Source: CAZMGD01 sp964565705 (GTDB lineage: Bacteria > Actinomycetota > Acidimicrobiia > Acidimicrobiales > Ilumatobacteraceae). From it: 62,672 bases of DNA. Of the stretch, positions 49,723 through 59,250 are shown piece after piece; the first letter of the stretch is position 1; each line of letters begins with the position of its first letter. The notes beneath the pieces are model-generated. The model worked only from the letters and a program-made list of their open reading frames with translations, made no database searches and had not been told where the DNA came from. The position numbers were made by a program, and so were the translations under genes. Location: assembly GCA_964565705.1 (NCBI GenBank), contig CAZMGD010000007.1:1-62672 (forward strand), in the 5' to 3' direction.

Positions 49723-50691
49723 ATGGCAGCCGGCGGCCCTGACGACCTGCTCGTCGCGGCCCGCGACGGCGACCGGGCCGCGCTCGCCCGTCTGCTCACG
49801 CTCGTCGAGCGCGGTGAGGCTCCGTCGATCCCGACCGACGAGCACTCGTACACGGTCGGCATCACCGGGGCGCCCGGCGCCGGCAAGAGCACGCTCACGG
49901 CGGCGCTGATCGGCCACCTCCGCTCGCTCGGCGCCCGCGTCGCGGTCCTCGCCATCGATCCCAGCTCACCGTTCACCGGCGGGGCGATCCTCGGCGACCG
50001 TATCCGGATGCAGCATCACGGCACCGACGACGGCGTGTTCATCCGCTCGATGGCGACCCGGGGGCACCTCGGTGGGCTCTCACTCGCCGCCCCGGCCGCG
50101 ATTCGCGTGCTCGGTGCCGTCGGGTACGAGTGGGTGCTCGTCGAGACCGTCGGCGTCGGGCAGGTGGAGGTGGAGGTCGCGGCCACGGCCGACACGACCG
50201 TCGTCGTCGTCAACCCCGGGTGGGGAGACGAGATCCAGGCGGCCAAGGCCGGCCTGCTCGAGATCGCCGACGTCTTCGCCGTCAACAAGGCCGACCGGCC
50301 CGGTGCTGCCGAGACCCAGGCCGACCTGCAGCGGATGTCGATGCTGGGCGCGACCACCGGTTCGTGGTCGCCACCGGTGGTCCCGACCGTGGCCACGACG
50401 GGCACCGGGGTGGCCGAGCTGTGGACAGCGATCGCGAGGCACCGGGCAGCGATCACCGCGGACGGATCGCTGCTGCAGCGCCGCCGTGAGCGGCGGCGGT
50501 CCGAGCTGCACGAAGCCCTGCTCGCGATCCTCGAACGGCAGGCTCGCGACCGAGCCGGTGAGGCCACGTGGCGCGCCGTCGAGCGCGAGGTCCTCGACGG
50601 CGTGCTCGATCCTCGCCTGGCCGCCGAGCGCCTGGTCCAGGGCGGTCCGGAGGTGCCGGTGGATGCTCCGGGAGACGTCGGTAGAGTTTGA
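49723..50691 (+). CDS. meaB: Methylmalonyl-CoA mutase-associated GTPase MeaB
   Basis: This 322-residue G3E-family GTPase (MeaB/ArgK) guards and loads B12 cofactor for methylmalonyl-CoA mutase. Motifs are Walker A GAPGAGKST, the LAIDPSSPFTGGAILGDR segment, the GVGQVEVE switch and NKADRPGA. No mutase gene is in the window. Starts immediately after the NifU-like stop. Confidence 0.93.
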   Translation: MAAGGPDDLLVAARDGDRAALARLLTLVERGEAPSIPTDEHSYTVGITGAPGAGKSTLTAALIGHLRSLGARVAVLAIDPSSPFTGGAILGDRIRMQHHGTDDGVFIRSMATRGHLGGLSLAAPAAIRVLGAVGYEWVLVETVGVGQVEVEVAATADTTVVVVNPGWGDEIQAAKAGLLEIADVFAVNKADRPGAAETQADLQRMSMLGATTGSWSPPVVPTVATTGTGVAELWTAIARHRAAITADGSLLQRRRERRRSELHEALLAILERQARDRAGEATWRAVEREVLDGVLDPRLAAERLVQGGPEVPVDAPGDVGRV

Positions 50692-50750
50692 CGACCCCGG
50701 AGTCGGGCCCCCTGCACGGTGGCCACAGCGGGCTCCGGACCGCTTTCTCC

Positions 50751-52916
50751 ATGACCGGCCAGCACCCCGACCTCGACGAAGAGCAGGCGTACATCGACTT
50801 CGCCTACCGCTGCCTCGACCGCAGCCGCGAGGACGCCTGGAAGCTCCGTGACCTCCACGAGGGCACGCTCGGCGGAACGTTCCAGGCTCGATACGAGCGC
50901 GACGTGTTCGACGAGGCGCTCGTCAACCGCCTGACCCACCTCGACCTGGGCGACGCCGCGCTGGTGTTCGGCCGCATCGACCGCCTGGTCGAGGGCCCGG
51001 TCGAGAGCTTCCACATCGGTCGCCTCGCCGTCGCCGACGAGCACAGCGAGCCCGTCGTGGTCGACTGGCGGGCGCCCGTCGCCGAGCCGTTCTACCGCGC
51101 GACCGGGCGTGACCCGATGGGTCTCGCGCGGCGCCGCCACTTCGCGGTGCACGGCCGGACGCTGCTCGGCATCGAGGACGAGCTGTTCGGCGCCAACCAC
51201 CTCGGTGTCGGCCACGACGAGGGCCTCGACGACGGCGCCGGCGACGACCTCATCTCCGCCGGGTTCTCCGACCCGAGCACCGGCCTGCGCGGCTACAGCA
51301 CCCTGCTCGCCGCGCTCGAGCGTGGGCGCACCGGCCAGCTCGGCGACATCGTCGGCACGATCCAGGCCGAGCAGGACGAGATCATCCGCTCGCCCCAGTC
51401 GGGTGTGCTCGTCGTCCAGGGCGGTCCGGGCACGGGCAAGACCGTCGTCGCCCTCCACCGCGCCGCCTATCTGCTGTACACGTTCCGCTTCCCGCTCGAG
51501 GAACAGGGCGTGCTCGTCATCGGGCCCAACCGCGTGTTCCTGCGCTACATCGAGCGCGTGCTGCCGTCGCTCGGCGAGGCCGGTGTGGAGCAGGTCGTGC
51601 TCGGCGACCTCGTGCCCGACGTCGACTTCGTGCGCCACGGGCGCGATCCCGGCGACTCACCGCTCGCGGCGCGCGTCAAGGGCGACATCCGCATGGCCGA
51701 GGTGGTCCGCCAGGCGGTCCTCGATCGCGAGCGCGCACTGCGCGACGAGCTCGTCGTGCCGTTCCGCTCGGGCTTCGTGCGGATGGATGCGCACACGTCG
51801 GCGCGCATCGTTCGCCAGGCCCAACGGCGGTTCCGCCGCCACAACGCGGCGCGCCGCTGGGTGGAGGGAGAGATCTGGCACGCGCTCGCCCAGAGCTGGC
51901 GCGAGCAAGACGCCTCGCCGAGCGAGGTGCGCGAGGCGGTGCGCTCCCTCGACGTCACCCGTATCGCGTTGGAGCGGATGTGGCCCGTGCTCACGCCGGC
52001 GCAGCTGCTGCACGACCTGTTCGGCTCCAAGGCGTTGCTGCGGCTCGCCGGCAGCAAGCACCTCGCGGAACACGAGTACCTGTCGTTGCATCGCGAACGG
52101 AGCCGCGACGTCGCCGAGGTCCGGTTCACCGACGCCGACGTGGCGCTGCTCGACGAAGCCCGCGAGTACCTCGGCGCCAAGCCGGGCAAGGGCGGCAAGG
52201 TCGACGACGCCGACGAGATCCGCACCTACGGGCACATCGTGATCGACGAGGTGCAGGATCTGACCCCGATGCAGCTGCGGATGGTGTCGCGCCGCTCGTT
52301 GAACGGGTCGATCACCGCGGTCGGCGACATCGCCCAGGCCACCGGCGCACTCGCGCCGGACACCTGGGACGACGTGCTCGCCCACCTCCCCGACCGGCGA
52401 CCGTCCCGCGTGATCGGCCTGAGCGTCGGGTATCGCATCCCGGAGCAGATCATGGATCTCGCCAACCGGGTCATGCGTGCCGCGACCCCCGAGCTGCGGG
52501 CGCCGACCGCCGTGCGCGTCGGCGACACCGGGCCACTGATCGTGCGGGCCAACAGCGCCGCGTCACTGCCGTCCGAGGTCGCCAAGCGCACCACCGAGCT
52601 GCTGGCCGACCTGCCCGACGGCAACGTCGCCGTCGTCGCCCCCGACTCGATGGTCGAGACCATCTCCGCGGCGCTCGACGACGCCGGCATCGACCACGGT
52701 CGAGCCACCCGCACGGGTCTCGACCAGGGTGTCACGGTCGTGCCGGTCAGCGTCGTGAAGGGCCTCGAGCTCGACGGCGTCGTCGTCGTCGAACCCTCGG
52801 CGATCGTCGCCGACGAGCAGCAGGGCCTGCGTGCCCTCTACGTGGCGCTGACCCGCGCCACCCGGCGCTTGACGGTGGTCCACGCCGCCGAGCTGCCCAC
52901 CGCCATGCTCCCCTGA
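50751..52916 (+). CDS. helD: HelD-like UvrD-family helicase / RNA polymerase recycling factor
   Basis: This 721-residue superfamily 1 ATPase is of the HelD type. The N-terminal coiled-coil arm begins at EEQAYIDFAYRCLD. Walker A is GGPGTGKTVVALHRAAYLL, the Walker B region is HIVIDEVQDL, and the C-terminal helicase motifs end with YVALTRATRRL. In actinobacteria HelD frees stalled RNA polymerase and can protect against rifampicin. I chose ATG at 50751; a TTG at 50688 overlaps meaB and would add 21 residues not typical of the family. Confidence 0.92.
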   Translation: MTGQHPDLDEEQAYIDFAYRCLDRSREDAWKLRDLHEGTLGGTFQARYERDVFDEALVNRLTHLDLGDAALVFGRIDRLVEGPVESFHIGRLAVADEHSEPVVVDWRAPVAEPFYRATGRDPMGLARRRHFAVHGRTLLGIEDELFGANHLGVGHDEGLDDGAGDDLISAGFSDPSTGLRGYSTLLAALERGRTGQLGDIVGTIQAEQDEIIRSPQSGVLVVQGGPGTGKTVVALHRAAYLLYTFRFPLEEQGVLVIGPNRVFLRYIERVLPSLGEAGVEQVVLGDLVPDVDFVRHGRDPGDSPLAARVKGDIRMAEVVRQAVLDRERALRDELVVPFRSGFVRMDAHTSARIVRQAQRRFRRHNAARRWVEGEIWHALAQSWREQDASPSEVREAVRSLDVTRIALERMWPVLTPAQLLHDLFGSKALLRLAGSKHLAEHEYLSLHRERSRDVAEVRFTDADVALLDEAREYLGAKPGKGGKVDDADEIRTYGHIVIDEVQDLTPMQLRMVSRRSLNGSITAVGDIAQATGALAPDTWDDVLAHLPDRRPSRVIGLSVGYRIPEQIMDLANRVMRAATPELRAPTAVRVGDTGPLIVRANSAASLPSEVAKRTTELLADLPDGNVAVVAPDSMVETISAALDDAGIDHGRATRTGLDQGVTVVPVSVVKGLELDGVVVVEPSAIVADEQQGLRALYVALTRATRRLTVVHAAELPTAMLP

Positions 52917-52953
52917 ACGCGCGTCTCTGCGGCAGAAACCCCTGGGGGATACG

Positions 52954-53796
52954 GTGCGCGCCGTGACAGCAGCGGTGATCGGTGAGGGACGGGTGGCGGT
53001 CGTGACCGGGGCGGCGAGCGGCATCGGGCGGGCCCTGGCTCACGCGTTCAGCGCGGCCGGGTCGTCGGTGGTGCTGGCCGACATCGAGGCCGCGCCGCTC
53101 GACCTCGTGGCGGCGGAGATCCTCGCAGCCGGCGGCGCGGCCGAGTCCGTGCTGACCGACGTCTCCGACGCGGCGGCCGTCCAGCGCCTGGCTGCCGCCA
53201 CGATCGATCGCTTCGGCCGCGTCGACGTGCTCTGCAACAACGCCGGCGTCTCCACGTTCAACCTGATGGTCGACCAGACGCTCGACGACTACCGGTGGGT
53301 GTTCGGCGTGAACCTCTGGGGGGTGGTGCACGGCATCCAGACGTTCCTGCCGATCATGCGCGGCCAGGACCACCCGGCCCACATAGTGAGCACCAGCTCG
53401 CTCGGTGGCTTGATGGGCGGCGTGCCCTGCATCGGCCCGTACGTGGCCACCAAGGCAGCGGTGATCGGCCTCTCCGAGACGTTGCGGGCGGAGATGAACA
53501 TGCTCGGCCTACCGATCGGCGTGAGCGTGCTCTGCCCCGGCAGCACCGACACCAACGTCATGGAGTCCGAGCGGGTTCGACCGGCGTCGCTGGGCGTCGA
53601 GCAGCGCGGCGAGGCGGCCGAGGTGATGCGCCAGTACGTCAAGGAGTCCTTCACCGGCCCGACCGGGCACACCCCCGAAGCGGTCGCCGACCAGGTGCTC
53701 GCTGCCATCCGGGCGGACGAGTTCTGGATCATCACCAGCCCGTGGGAGCGCTCGATCGTGCAGGCCCGGTTCGACGACGTGATGAGCCGCTTTTGA
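52954..53796 (+). CDS. SDR family oxidoreductase
   Basis: This 280-residue classical SDR has TGAASGIG, NNAG, and Ser plus YVATK (TSSLGGLM and PYVATKAAVIGL). LADIE suggests NAD(H). The C-terminal extension (PTGHTPEAVADQVLAAIRADEFWIIT) is of the type seen in SDRs of steroid and terpenoid degradation sets, but substrate cannot be set. GTG at 52954, or a second GTG three codons later. Stands alone after HelD. Confidence 0.9.
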   Translation: MRAVTAAVIGEGRVAVVTGAASGIGRALAHAFSAAGSSVVLADIEAAPLDLVAAEILAAGGAAESVLTDVSDAAAVQRLAAATIDRFGRVDVLCNNAGVSTFNLMVDQTLDDYRWVFGVNLWGVVHGIQTFLPIMRGQDHPAHIVSTSSLGGLMGGVPCIGPYVATKAAVIGLSETLRAEMNMLGLPIGVSVLCPGSTDTNVMESERVRPASLGVEQRGEAAEVMRQYVKESFTGPTGHTPEAVADQVLAAIRADEFWIITSPWERSIVQARFDDVMSRF

Positions 53797-53818
53797 TGGC
53801 GAGCGCCGCCGGGGACGC

Positions 53819-53862
53819 CCGCTCGTGCGGACCATCGGTGGCGCTCGCTGGCCGACGAGCGG
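53819..53862. terminator. Imperfect hairpin between convergent SDR and DtxR-type genes
   Basis: CCGCTCGT (53819-53826) pairs with ACGAGCGG (53855-53862), with more GC-rich pairings nearby. The 126-base gap between these convergent genes holds only such hairpins. Weak evidence, given the base composition. Confidence 0.35.
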
Positions 53863-53922
53863 CTCGCTTCGCTCGCTGCACTGGTCGGCGCGGCGTGGCT
53901 TCTCGGCGCGTCGCCGCGGGCG

Positions 53923-54585
53923 TCAGTGGGTGACGAGGATGCGGCTGCTGGCGAACGCGCCGACGCCGATGTGGTGACCGCCGATCTCGACGGTCATCGT
54001 GCCGTCGGGTGAAGCGGCCGTGACCTTGCCCTTCTTGCCGGGCGTGATCGACGATGTCTCCAGGAACTCCAAGAGGCCCGGGGTGAACTCGAGCTCCTCG
54101 GGGATGCGGGTGACCGTGAACGCGCTGCCGACGTCGAGGGTGGCCAGCGGGCCGGCGTCGGGGGCGTGGTAGTCGCTGCCCGGGATCGGGTTGCCGTGCG
54201 GGCACGTCGTCGGATCCTTGAGCACCCGGATCATCGCCTGCTCCACGTCGGCGCTGATCACGTGCTCCCACTTGCCGGCCTCGTGGTGGGCGTCGGCCCA
54301 CGAGAGCCCGAGCATGTCGGTGAGGAAGCGCTCGGCGAGACGGTGGCGGCGCACGACCTTGGTGGCGAGCTCTTCACCGGCGGGCGTCAGCTTGATCGCC
54401 GTTCCGGTCGTGGCGACCAGCGCCTCGCTCTCCATGCGGCGAATCATCTCCGACACCGCCGGGCGGCTGACCTGGAGACGCTCGGCGATGCGGGCCTGGA
54501 TGACGTCGAGATCGTCCTCACGCAGCTCGTAGATGCACTCGCAGTACTCCTCGAACGCGGGATGGTATTCACCGGCGGCAGGCAT
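53923..54585 (-). CDS. DtxR/IdeR/MntR-family metal-dependent transcriptional regulator
   Basis: This 220-residue regulator has the order of the iron-dependent repressor family: N-terminal winged helix (about 1-70, ERLQVSRPAVSEMIRRME), dimerisation domain with metal ligands (HHEAGKWEHVIS, and TTCPHGNPIPG with Cys and His), and a C-terminal FeoA/SH3-like domain (about 145-220). These senses Fe(II) or Mn(II) and repress uptake genes. No target gene is nearby. Confidence 0.93.
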   Translation of the reverse strand: MPAAGEYHPAFEEYCECIYELREDDLDVIQARIAERLQVSRPAVSEMIRRMESEALVATTGTAIKLTPAGEELATKVVRRHRLAERFLTDMLGLSWADAHHEAGKWEHVISADVEQAMIRVLKDPTTCPHGNPIPGSDYHAPDAGPLATLDVGSAFTVTRIPEELEFTPGLLEFLETSSITPGKKGKVTAASPDGTMTVEIGGHHIGVGAFASSRILVTH

Positions 54586-54661
54586 GTTCCGAGTGTACCT
54601 GCCCCTCGCGCGGGCGCGGGTGAGACGGCGCCGGCGTCACCCACGGGTAGCGTCAACGGTC

Positions 54662-55621
54662 ATGACCGAGCACTTCCCGCTGGCGGGCAAGCGGATCTGG
54701 GTGGCCGGACACCGTGGGATGGTCGGTTCCGCCGTCGTCCGCCGGCTCGCCCGTGAGGACCTCGGGGAGATCATCGTCGCCGACCGCGACGAGCTCGACA
54801 TGCGCCGCCAGGCCGAGGTCGAGGCGTTCGTCGAGGAGCATCGCCCCGACGCGATCGTGCTCGCCGCGGCCCGGGTCGGGGGCATCCACGCCAACCAGTC
54901 GGCGCAAGGCGAGTTCCTCTACGACAACCTGATGATCTCGGCCAACGCGATCGAAGCGGCCCGCCACGCCGGCATCAAGCGGGTCATCGTGCTCGGCTCG
55001 TCGTGCATCTATCCCCGCCAGGCCCCCCAGCCGATCCAGGAGGACTACCTCCTGACGGGCCCGCTCGAGCCGACCAACGAGGGGTACGCGGTCGCCAAGA
55101 TCGCCGCGCTCGAGCTCGGCAAGATGTACAACCGCCAGCACGGCATGGACGTGCTGAGCCTGATGCCGACGAACCTGTACGGGCCCAACGACAACTTCGA
55201 CCTCGAGACGGCGCACGTGCTGCCGGCGCTGCTGCGCAAGGTGCACGAGGCGCAGGTGTCCGGCGGCGGGGTCGAGATCTGGGGCACCGGGGCCCCGCGC
55301 CGGGAGTTCCTCCACGTCGACGATGCCGCCGATGCGGTGGTGTTCTGCATGGTGAACGTCGTCGGCGACACCCACGTGAACATCGGCGTCGGTGACGACG
55401 TCAGCATCCGCGAGCTGGCGGAGCTGATCGCCGACGTCGTCGGTTGGGAGGGCGAGTTCCACTTCCGCGCCGACCGGCCCGACGGCACGCCGCGCAAGTT
55501 GCTCGACGTGAGCCGCCTCCGGTCGCTCGGCTGGAAGGAGCGCATCGAGCTGCGCGAGGGCATCGAGTCCACCTACCGCTGGTTCCTCGACCACGAGCAC
55601 GACGCACGCGGCACCCGCTGA
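54662..55621 (+). CDS. fcl: GDP-L-fucose synthase
   Basis: This 319-residue extended-SDR epimerase/reductase converts GDP-4-keto-6-deoxymannose to GDP-L-fucose. The N-terminal AGHRGMVGSAVVRRL is diagnostic of WcaG/Fcl. The catalytic Ser in GSSCIYP and YAVAK (Tyr/Lys) follow, with NLYGPNDNFD downstream. The partner GDP-mannose dehydratase is not in the window. Only the sugar transferase at 16374 could relate to it in glycan synthesis. Confidence 0.95.
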   Translation: MTEHFPLAGKRIWVAGHRGMVGSAVVRRLAREDLGEIIVADRDELDMRRQAEVEAFVEEHRPDAIVLAAARVGGIHANQSAQGEFLYDNLMISANAIEAARHAGIKRVIVLGSSCIYPRQAPQPIQEDYLLTGPLEPTNEGYAVAKIAALELGKMYNRQHGMDVLSLMPTNLYGPNDNFDLETAHVLPALLRKVHEAQVSGGGVEIWGTGAPRREFLHVDDAADAVVFCMVNVVGDTHVNIGVGDDVSIRELAELIADVVGWEGEFHFRADRPDGTPRKLLDVSRLRSLGWKERIELREGIESTYRWFLDHEHDARGTR

Positions 55622-55665
55622 GGTCATCGGGCGCTCGACCGCCGGACGTCTAGATTCGGCGGGCG

Positions 55666-56439
55666 ATGAGCTCCAACATGCCGCCACCGCCCGCCGGACC
55701 CCTCGGATCTGGCGGGTTCGGCGCGCCGTTGCAGACCGGGGCTCCCGTGACGCCTGGCAGCAGCGCCGCGAAGAAGCGCAATCCGCTGCCGTGGATCATC
55801 GGAGCCGTCGTGCTGGTGATCGCGGCGATCGTCGTGATCGTGTTGCTGGTCGCCGGGGGCGACGACGACGCCGGGGTCGACGGGGAGGGAGCAGCAGCCG
55901 GGTTCTCCGCCGTGGTCGACGACGTCGACTTCCAGGACGCCGAGACATCGGACCTACGGCGTTGCCCGATGGGTGACGCGGCCGAACTGACCGAGCAGAT
56001 CGCCGAGCAGATCGACGCGTCCGACGACCTCATCGATGGTGACGAGTCGAGCTTCGTGGCCGACGAGTCCGAGTTCGGGCCCCTCGCCATCATCTGCTCG
56101 CTCAGCGTGTCCGACGACGTGCGCGGACCGAGCAGCGTGATCTACATCGCCAACGCCGTGCCGCGCGGCGACTACGCCGACTTCATCGAGGATGTCTTCG
56201 GCGACGACGCCGACGTCGACGTCGACGACCCGGTCGGCTACGCCGGTGGGCAGATCTACAGCTACTGCGGCCGGGCCGAGGGCAACGAGGTGAGCTGCGG
56301 GGCGGACTGGGTGGACGAGGACAACGACATCGTGCTCGGGGTGAACGCGTTCGATCAGCGCATCGACGGCGAGGACGCGGTCGACGCGCTGAAGACGGTC
56401 CTCGAGCAGATGGCCGACGGGCTCGCCGCCGAGGCCTGA
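55666..56439 (+). CDS. Hypothetical membrane-anchored acidic protein
   Basis: This 257-residue protein has a Pro/Gly-rich cytoplasmic start (PPPPAGPLGSGGFG), one transmembrane helix (about 44-64, PWIIGAVVLVIAAIVVIVLLVAG), and an acidic outer domain with four Cys (RRCP, IICS, SYCG, VSCG), likely two disulfides. No family recognised. Typical of actinobacterial cell-envelope proteins of unknown role. Confidence 0.75.
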   Translation: MSSNMPPPPAGPLGSGGFGAPLQTGAPVTPGSSAAKKRNPLPWIIGAVVLVIAAIVVIVLLVAGGDDDAGVDGEGAAAGFSAVVDDVDFQDAETSDLRRCPMGDAAELTEQIAEQIDASDDLIDGDESSFVADESEFGPLAIICSLSVSDDVRGPSSVIYIANAVPRGDYADFIEDVFGDDADVDVDDPVGYAGGQIYSYCGRAEGNEVSCGADWVDEDNDIVLGVNAFDQRIDGEDAVDALKTVLEQMADGLAAEA

Positions 56440-56458
56440 TCGGCCGTAGGTTCGGCCC

Positions 56459-58681
56459 GTGCAGGACGACGCCGGCGGAGACGAGGTCCGGACCCACTAC
56501 CGCACGTGCCCGCTCTGCGAGGCGATGTGCGGCCTCGAGATCCAGACCCGCGGCGACCAGGTTGTGCGCGTGCGCGGCGACCGCGACGACGTCTGGAGCA
56601 AGGGCTACCTGTGCCCCAAGGGCGCGTCGCTCGGACACCTGCACCACGACCCGGACCGCCTGCGGGAACCGATGGTGCGCGACGGCGACGTGTGGCGCGA
56701 GGTGTCCTGGGACGAGGCGTTCGCTCGCTGCGAGGAGCTGCTCCGGCCGGTGGTCGAGCAGCACGGCGTCGCCGCCGTCACCGCCTACATCGGCAACCCG
56801 GCGGTCCACAACTACTCGTTGAGCCGCTACACGGGCGCGGTCGCCGGGATCCCCCGGCTCCCGGTGATCTGGTCGGCGGGCACGGTCGACCAGTGGCCGA
56901 AGAACCTGGCCTGCGCCCAGCTCTTCGGCAACCCCTGGCTGTTGCCGATCCCCGACGTGTCGCGCACGGACCTGTTCGTCGTCATGGGAGCCAACCCGCA
57001 CGCGTCGCAGGGTTCGCTGTTCTCCTGCCCCGACATCCTCGGCGAGATCGACGGCATCCGCGAGCGCGGCGGTCGCACGATCGTGATCGACCCGCGGCGC
57101 ACCGGCACCGCCGAGCGGGCCGACGAGTGGATCCCGATCATCCCCGGCATGGACGCCGCGTTCCTGCTGGCGATCGTCCACGTGCTCGACGAGGAAGGCC
57201 TGATCCGGTTGCGCGGGCTGGACGGTCGGGTGCGCGGCATCGAGGCGACCTGCGCTGCCGCGCGCGACTTCGCACCCGAGCGCGTCGCCGACGCCTGCGG
57301 GGTGCCGGCCGAGCGCATCCGCGAGCTGGCCCGCGACCTCGCCGCGACCGAGCGTGCCGTCGTCTACGGGCGGATCGGGTTGTGCAACCAGGAGTTCGGC
57401 ACGCTCGCCTCGTGGGCGGTGGAGGTCGTCAACGTCCTGACCGGGCACCTCGACGCCGAGGGCACCGGCATGTTCCCGACGCCGGCGATCGCCACGATCT
57501 CCCAGACCGCGCGGCGGCGCGGGGCGGTCAAGACCGGGCGCTGGCACACCCGGGTGCGCGGCGCTCCCGAGGTGCTCGGCCAGGCACCGCTGTCGTGCAT
57601 GGCCGAGGAGATCGCCACGCCCGGCGAAGGCCGCACCCGGGCGCTGATCACGATGGCCGGCAACCCGGTGCTGTCCGCGCCCGACGCCGGTCGGCTCGAG
57701 GAGGCGCTGCCGATGCTCGACGCCATGATCAGCGTCGACAACTGGATGAACGAGACGTCACGGCACGCCCACGTGATCCTGCCGGGGCTCTCGCAGCTGG
57801 AGCAGCCGCACTGCGACGAGGCGCTGTGGGGCTTCGCCGTGCGCAGCGCCGCGCGCTGGTCGCCGGCGATCTTCCCCCGCGACGACCGGCCACCGGAGTG
57901 GGAGATCCTGATCCGGCTCGGGGCGATCATCGCCGGCATCCCTGCCGCAGACGTCGATGTCGCCGCGTTCGACGACATGCTGTTCGCCGAGCGGGCGGCA
58001 CGCCACGGCGTCGTCGCCGAGGAGGTCGCGGGGACGACCGACCTGCGCGGGCCCGACCGCATCGTCGACCTCACCGTGCGGATGACGCCCTGGGGCGACG
58101 GCTACGGTGCCCGGCCCGGTGGGTTGACGCTGGGGTCGCTGCGCGAACACATCCACGGGATCGACTTCGGGCCGATGGTGCCACGGCTGCACGAGGACGT
58201 GCTGCGCACCACGTCCGGCGACATCGAGCTGGGCCACGACAACATCTTCGGCGACCTGCCGCGGCTGCTCGAGCGGATCGACCAGCCGCGCTCGGGGATG
58301 GTGCTGATCGGGCGGCGCCACGTGCGCTCCAACAACTCGTGGATGCACAACGTCAAGGTGCTCGTGAAGGGCAAGCCCCGCTGCACCTTGATCGTCCATC
58401 CCGACGACGCCGCGGAGCTCGGTCTCGGCGACGGTGCGAGCGCCCGGGTCACGTCCGAGTCCGGGTCGGTGGAGGCCGTGGTCGAGGTCAGCGACGAGAT
58501 CCGCCGCGGCGTGGTGAGCCTGCCCCACGGCTGGGGTCACGACCGGCCGGGCACGCGCCTGTCGGTGGCCCGCGAGCACGCCGGCGTCAACTCGAACCTC
58601 CTCGCCCCCGGCCACCTCCTCGACGTGCCGTCGGGCAACGCCGCGGTGAACGGCATCCCCGTCGAGGTCGTCCCCGCCTGA
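56459..58681 (+). CDS. Molybdopterin oxidoreductase (DMSO reductase superfamily)
   Basis: This 740-residue molybdenum enzyme has N-terminal [4Fe-4S] ligands Cys17, Cys20, Cys24 and Cys52 (CPLC, MCG, LCPKG). The bis-MGD domains follow (WGFAVRS..., NSWMHNVKVLVKG near the C-terminus). There is no Tat signal and no Fe-S or membrane partner gene next to it, so it is probably cytoplasmic and uses a generic donor. It is distinct from the nasA gene at 8445. The substrate is not assignable; formate dehydrogenase-like annotation is common for this group but not supported by a clear SeCys/Cys motif. Confidence 0.9.
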   Translation: MQDDAGGDEVRTHYRTCPLCEAMCGLEIQTRGDQVVRVRGDRDDVWSKGYLCPKGASLGHLHHDPDRLREPMVRDGDVWREVSWDEAFARCEELLRPVVEQHGVAAVTAYIGNPAVHNYSLSRYTGAVAGIPRLPVIWSAGTVDQWPKNLACAQLFGNPWLLPIPDVSRTDLFVVMGANPHASQGSLFSCPDILGEIDGIRERGGRTIVIDPRRTGTAERADEWIPIIPGMDAAFLLAIVHVLDEEGLIRLRGLDGRVRGIEATCAAARDFAPERVADACGVPAERIRELARDLAATERAVVYGRIGLCNQEFGTLASWAVEVVNVLTGHLDAEGTGMFPTPAIATISQTARRRGAVKTGRWHTRVRGAPEVLGQAPLSCMAEEIATPGEGRTRALITMAGNPVLSAPDAGRLEEALPMLDAMISVDNWMNETSRHAHVILPGLSQLEQPHCDEALWGFAVRSAARWSPAIFPRDDRPPEWEILIRLGAIIAGIPAADVDVAAFDDMLFAERAARHGVVAEEVAGTTDLRGPDRIVDLTVRMTPWGDGYGARPGGLTLGSLREHIHGIDFGPMVPRLHEDVLRTTSGDIELGHDNIFGDLPRLLERIDQPRSGMVLIGRRHVRSNNSWMHNVKVLVKGKPRCTLIVHPDDAAELGLGDGASARVTSESGSVEAVVEVSDEIRRGVVSLPHGWGHDRPGTRLSVAREHAGVNSNLLAPGHLLDVPSGNAAVNGIPVEVVPA

Positions 58682-58686
58682 CCCAG

Positions 58687-58738
58687 CGTTCTCGGGAGCA
58701 AATCGGGTGCCAGGACGCCCGATCTGCTCCCGAGAACG
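58687..58738. terminator. Long hairpin, likely bidirectional terminator
   Basis: The arms CGTTCTCGGGAGCA (58687-58700) and TGCTCCCGAGAACG (58725-58738) are exact complements; an inner ATCGGG/CCCGAT pair extends the stem past one A-C mismatch. It sits between the convergent molybdopterin oxidoreductase and lipoprotein genes. No T-tract. Confidence 0.75.
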
Positions 58739-58743
58739 AAGGA

Positions 58744-59205
58744 TCAGGGCTCGGTGACCTGGAGGGTGAACGTCACGGACTCGTCGCTGACGGTGTCGGT
58801 GAGGGTCACCTCGGTCTCGCCGGCAGCGTCGGCGGTCAGGCCGGGGTTGAACGTCGCCCCGCCGTCGTCGCGGCCGGGCACGAACGTGGCGATCGCCGGG
58901 TCGGCGACCTCGCCCTCCCACTCGGCCACGTCGGTGTCGACCACGAGATCGACGGCATCGCCGGCGGTGGCCTCGACGGTCGTGCCGTCGACGCTCGACA
59001 CCTCGACGATCACCGGTGCGGGCAGCTCCGTGGCCGCGGTCGTGGTCGGCGCCGCCGTCGTCGGTGAGGCGGTCGTCTCGGCGGCCGTGGTGGCCGGGGG
59101 CGCGGTGGCCGCGCCGGGCGTGTCGTCCGAGCAGGCGGCGACGGCGAAGCTGGCGGACGCGGCGACGAGCACGGCGAGCGTGCGGCGAGGGATGCGACGA
59201 AGCAT
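58744..59205 (-). CDS. Hypothetical lipoprotein, Ig-like
   Basis: This 153-residue protein has a signal and lipobox (AASASFAVAAC, Cys near 25), a Thr/Ala-rich linker (about 30-60), and a beta-rich domain of the bacterial Ig-like type (AGDAVDLVVDTDV..., AGETEVTLTDTVSD). No enzyme motif. Likely displayed on the outside of the membrane; role unknown. Confidence 0.72.
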   Translation of the reverse strand: MLRRIPRRTLAVLVAASASFAVAACSDDTPGAATAPPATTAAETTASPTTAAPTTTAATELPAPVIVEVSSVDGTTVEATAGDAVDLVVDTDVAEWEGEVADPAIATFVPGRDDGGATFNPGLTADAAGETEVTLTDTVSDESVTFTLQVTEP

Positions 59206-59250
59206 GCGGCCAGTCTCGCATCAGGTCCACCGGCGCTCACAGACCGTGGT

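Noticed and set aside
56459..58681. Formate dehydrogenase assignment
   Set aside because: No clear SeCys/Cys active-site motif and no FdhD or partner genes nearby; only the superfamily can be supported.
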